Positions 5,846 to 7,348 of a stretch of 7,348 nt of DNA are shown here, one piece after another. The DNA comes from Bacteroidota bacterium. Lineage in GTDB: Bacteria > Bacteroidota > Bacteroidia > Bacteroidales > Marinifilaceae. The position numbers were made by a program, and so were the translations under genes. The notes under the pieces were generated by a model, which worked only from the letters and a program-made list of their open reading frames with translations, made no database searches and was not told where the DNA came from. Numbering within the stretch: position 1 is the stretch's first letter; every line of letters starts with the position of its first letter. Location of the stretch: contig JAEXFF010000192.1 of the NCBI GenBank assembly GCA_023400335.1, forward strand, positions 1 to 7,348, given 5' to 3'.

Positions 5846-6298
5846 ATGGGAAGAGAACCCGAAAAAATCCTAAATGAATTTAAAGAACGACTTTCTTCCT
5901 TCATCGGATTGAAAATCGAACTCTTTAAGTTAAATGCTTACGAAAGGGTCGCGAGAATTATCGCGATCCTTTCGCACAGCCTCATCCTGATGCTACTGGC
6001 GTTGTTTGCCATTCTGTTTCTTTTCTTTACCCTGGCTTTTTTCTTAGGGTATTTACTAAACAGTACCGCATTGGGATTTCTGATAGTAGCAGGGATTTAT
6101 ATCCTCCTGTTTATTATCACCTACTACAGTAAAAAAAGTATTCAGATCGGTATTATGAATATCGTGATCGGTGCAATACAAGAGAAAGAAGAAGAAGATA
6201 AAGACGATGGAGACGACACAAAAACAACCGACAACAGTACCTCCGGTAACACCCCTTCAGAAACACCTGACTCCGCTGCAGGAACTGATCGCCACTAA
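5846..6298 (+). CDS. YqjE / holin-3-6-like integral membrane protein
   Basis: A protein of 150 residues. An amphipathic N-terminal helix at about 5-35 (ILNEFKERLSSFIGLKIELFKLNAYERVARI) precedes two membrane segments, about 39-70 and 74-93, the pattern of the Actinobacteria holin-X / YqjE family. From 113 the chain turns acidic and disordered (EKEEEDKDDGDD), then rich in Thr, Ser and Pro. Known: the family is often labelled phage holin, but in chromosomal YtxH-type clusters it is a housekeeping envelope protein. There is no lysin or phage gene next to it, so a lysis role is not supported. AAAGG precedes the ATG very closely. Its last 92 bases are also coding for the next gene in another frame. 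Confidence 0.8.
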   Translation: MGREPEKILNEFKERLSSFIGLKIELFKLNAYERVARIIAILSHSLILMLLALFAILFLFFTLAFFLGYLLNSTALGFLIVAGIYILLFIITYYSKKSIQIGIMNIVIGAIQEKEEEDKDDGDDTKTTDNSTSGNTPSETPDSAAGTDRH

Positions 6299-6584
6299 AC
6301 TGGAATTACGCCGTCAAAGCCGCCGGGAAGAAACCCAAATCCGGGAACAATGGCAAGCAATACGACAAAATTCCGGGCGCCTTATCTTTAGTGGAATAAC
6401 GGATATACTTTTCCCGCACCGGAAAGTGCAGGCCGAAAAACTGAATGAGGAAAAACCTCATTTCTGGCAACATGTCACAGATAATCTTCCCTATTACCTG
6501 GCTATCGTCCGGGAAGGTCTCTCCGTAACCTGGTATATCGCCCGCCCCTTTTATCTTAAATGGCTGATGAAACGCAAAAAATAA
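6207..6584 (+). CDS. Conserved small protein of the YtxH/holin-like cluster, overlapping start
   Basis: A protein of 125 residues from the ATG at 6207; an in-frame ATG at 6171 would add 12 very basic residues and is less likely. Residues 1-20 are polar and Pro/Thr-rich. Residues about 21-52 are a charged helix (LTPLQELIATKLELRRQSRREE), 53-70 a NSGRLIFSGITDILFP segment, and the C-terminal part is aromatic and basic, ending MKRKK. No clear membrane span is seen, although 56-70 and 96-120 could associate with the membrane. From memory, Bacteroidota YtxH/holin clusters carry a third protein with a similar NxGxLxxSGxxxxLFP segment; I know no function. The start lies in a different frame 92 bases inside the preceding gene, after a purine-rich stretch, so translation is probably coupled. 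The stop is 10 bases from the convergent nuoN stop. Confidence 0.7.
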   Translation: METTQKQPTTVPPVTPLQKHLTPLQELIATKLELRRQSRREETQIREQWQAIRQNSGRLIFSGITDILFPHRKVQAEKLNEEKPHFWQHVTDNLPYYLAIVREGLSVTWYIARPFYLKWLMKRKK

Positions 6585-6586
6585 TT

Positions 6587-6606
6587 TCCGGACATTATAA
6601 TCCGAA
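6587..6606. terminator. Weak hairpin between convergent genes
   Basis: TTTC-c-GGA and TCCGAAA can pair as seven base pairs with one bulge and an 8-base loop (CATTATAA), across the junction of the two convergent stops. An A-run lies on one side only. It may act as a weak shared terminator; the evidence is thin. Confidence 0.3.
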
Positions 6607-7348
6607 AGCCAAAAATGAAATCCGGTCGTATACGACACTGCAAATGCCCAGTACCAATACCCCCAACAAGCATACGACTAAACTGATCCGGGTATAATTA
6701 TCGGAATAAAAAGCCTCTATCGGGGAATCATTTGTATTGATAAACATCGCCTTCACAATGAGCAGGTAATAATAAAGGGAGATAATCGTATTGACCAAAG
6801 CCAGTAAAACCAGCAGATAAAATCCTTCTCCCGCTGCTGACATAAAAATAAAAAACTTACTGAAAAAGCCGGCGAAAGGAGGTATTCCTGCCAAAGAAAA
6901 CAAAGACAGCATCATGACAATACTCAATCGGGGATTGGTCCGGTATAAGCCGTTATAATCCTCCATGCGCACCTTGCCGCTCCGTTGTTCAATAATGGAA
7001 ATGACCCCGAATACCCCCAGATTGGAAAAGAGGTATACCAATACATAATATACGAGTGCACTCATGCCCTGTGCCGAACCGGCAATCACTCCCAGCATCA
7101 GATACCCCGCCTGGGAAATAGAAGAAAATGCCATAAACCGCTTTAAATTCTGCTGGCGGATAGCAAAAAGGTTGGCAACAGTAATCGTAAGAATGATAAT
7201 TGCATATAGCATCATTTGCCATTGTTCCACAATCGGAGCAAATACCTTTACCAAAATCATCATCAATACAAAAACAGCCGATCCTTTTGAGATTACCGAC
7301 AGATAAGAAGTGACACTGGTCGGTGCTCCTTCATATACATCAGCTGTC
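6595..7348 (-). CDS. nuoN: NADH-quinone oxidoreductase subunit N, C-terminal part (runs off right edge)
   Basis: The frame is open to the window edge and gives 250 visible residues; the start lies beyond 7348. NuoN is an antiporter-like membrane subunit of respiratory complex I that takes part in proton pumping. Seen: [21 protein letters not shown] at the visible N-terminal end matches the family's [12 protein letters not shown]...SK segment, including the transmembrane Lys. [20 protein letters not shown] corresponds to NIKRLLGYSSISHLGYLL of E. coli Nuo[18 protein letters not shown] is the usual antiporter-type motif, and [17 protein letters not shown] lies near the C-terminus. The visible part has about seven hydrophobic spans. 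nuoN is normally the last gene of the nuo operon, which fits the convergent small-protein cluster lying directly after it. An internal TTG/ATG cluster at 7266-7260 is not the start. Confidence 0.95.
   Translation of the reverse strand, partial: TADVYEGAPTSVTSYLSVISKGSAVFVLMMILVKVFAPIVEQWQMMLYAIIILTITVANLFAIRQQNLKRFMAFSSISQAGYLMLGVIAGSAQGMSALVYYVLVYLFSNLGVFGVISIIEQRSGKVRMEDYNGLYRTNPRLSIVMMLSLFSLAGIPPFAGFFSKFFIFMSAAGEGFYLLVLLALVNTIISLYYYLLIVKAMFINTNDSPIEAFYSDNYTRISLVVCLLGVLVLGICSVVYDRISFLAFGL

Noticed and set aside
5846..6298. Holin-like gene as part of a second phage
   Set aside because: It lies in a YtxH-type host cluster next to nuoN with no lysis or phage genes; the family label holin is historical.

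Overview
The window looks like a Bacteroidota (Bacteroidales-type) chromosome carrying one end of a Mu-like transposable prophage or element. The organism call rests on four things: a Bacteroidota-type promoter (TTTG, 18 nt, TAACTTTG) in front of thi4, mostly poor or absent Shine-Dalgarno sequences, the style of the phage-type regulator, and a YtxH / YqjE-holin-like / small-protein cluster beside nuoN. I cannot name a genus.

Positions 1 to about 3950 are the Mu-like module. Leftward lie a small HTH-like early protein (3181-2783), a MuA-type DDE transposase (2627-681) and a MuB-type AAA+ ATPase (668 to beyond position 1, cut by the window edge). Diverging from them is a repressor-like HTH gene (3366-3806). 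The 184-base gap between the divergent genes holds a perfect inverted repeat, TTGTAA-N5-TTACAA, and a degenerate second copy 69 bp away; these are good operator candidates. The order repressor, divergent early gene, A, B matches the left end of phage Mu, so the rest of the element should lie to the left. Its outer end should fall between the repressor terminator (about 3945) and the thi4 terminator (4328-4372); I could not fix the exact terminus.

Positions 3807-4441 have no intact gene. They hold an AT-rich terminator, an unrecognised minus-strand reading frame broken by one TAG (4222-3962), and a strong hairpin that probably ends thi4.

From about 4440 onward is host chromosome. thi4 (5209-4442) encodes a thiazole synthase with His in place of the sulfur-donor Cys. 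It sits behind a clear TPP riboswitch (5360-5279) and a Bacteroidota promoter, so thiamine pyrophosphate very likely controls it. Diverging from it is a three-gene envelope or stress cluster: a YtxH-like protein, a YqjE/holin-3-6-like membrane protein, and a 125-residue protein whose start lies 92 nt inside the preceding gene. Convergent with this cluster is the 3' part of nuoN (complex I), which runs off the right edge.

No wholly new system can be claimed. The points most worth a second look are the operator pair, the broken frame at the element edge, the His-type Thi4 under riboswitch control, and the out-of-frame gene overlap.
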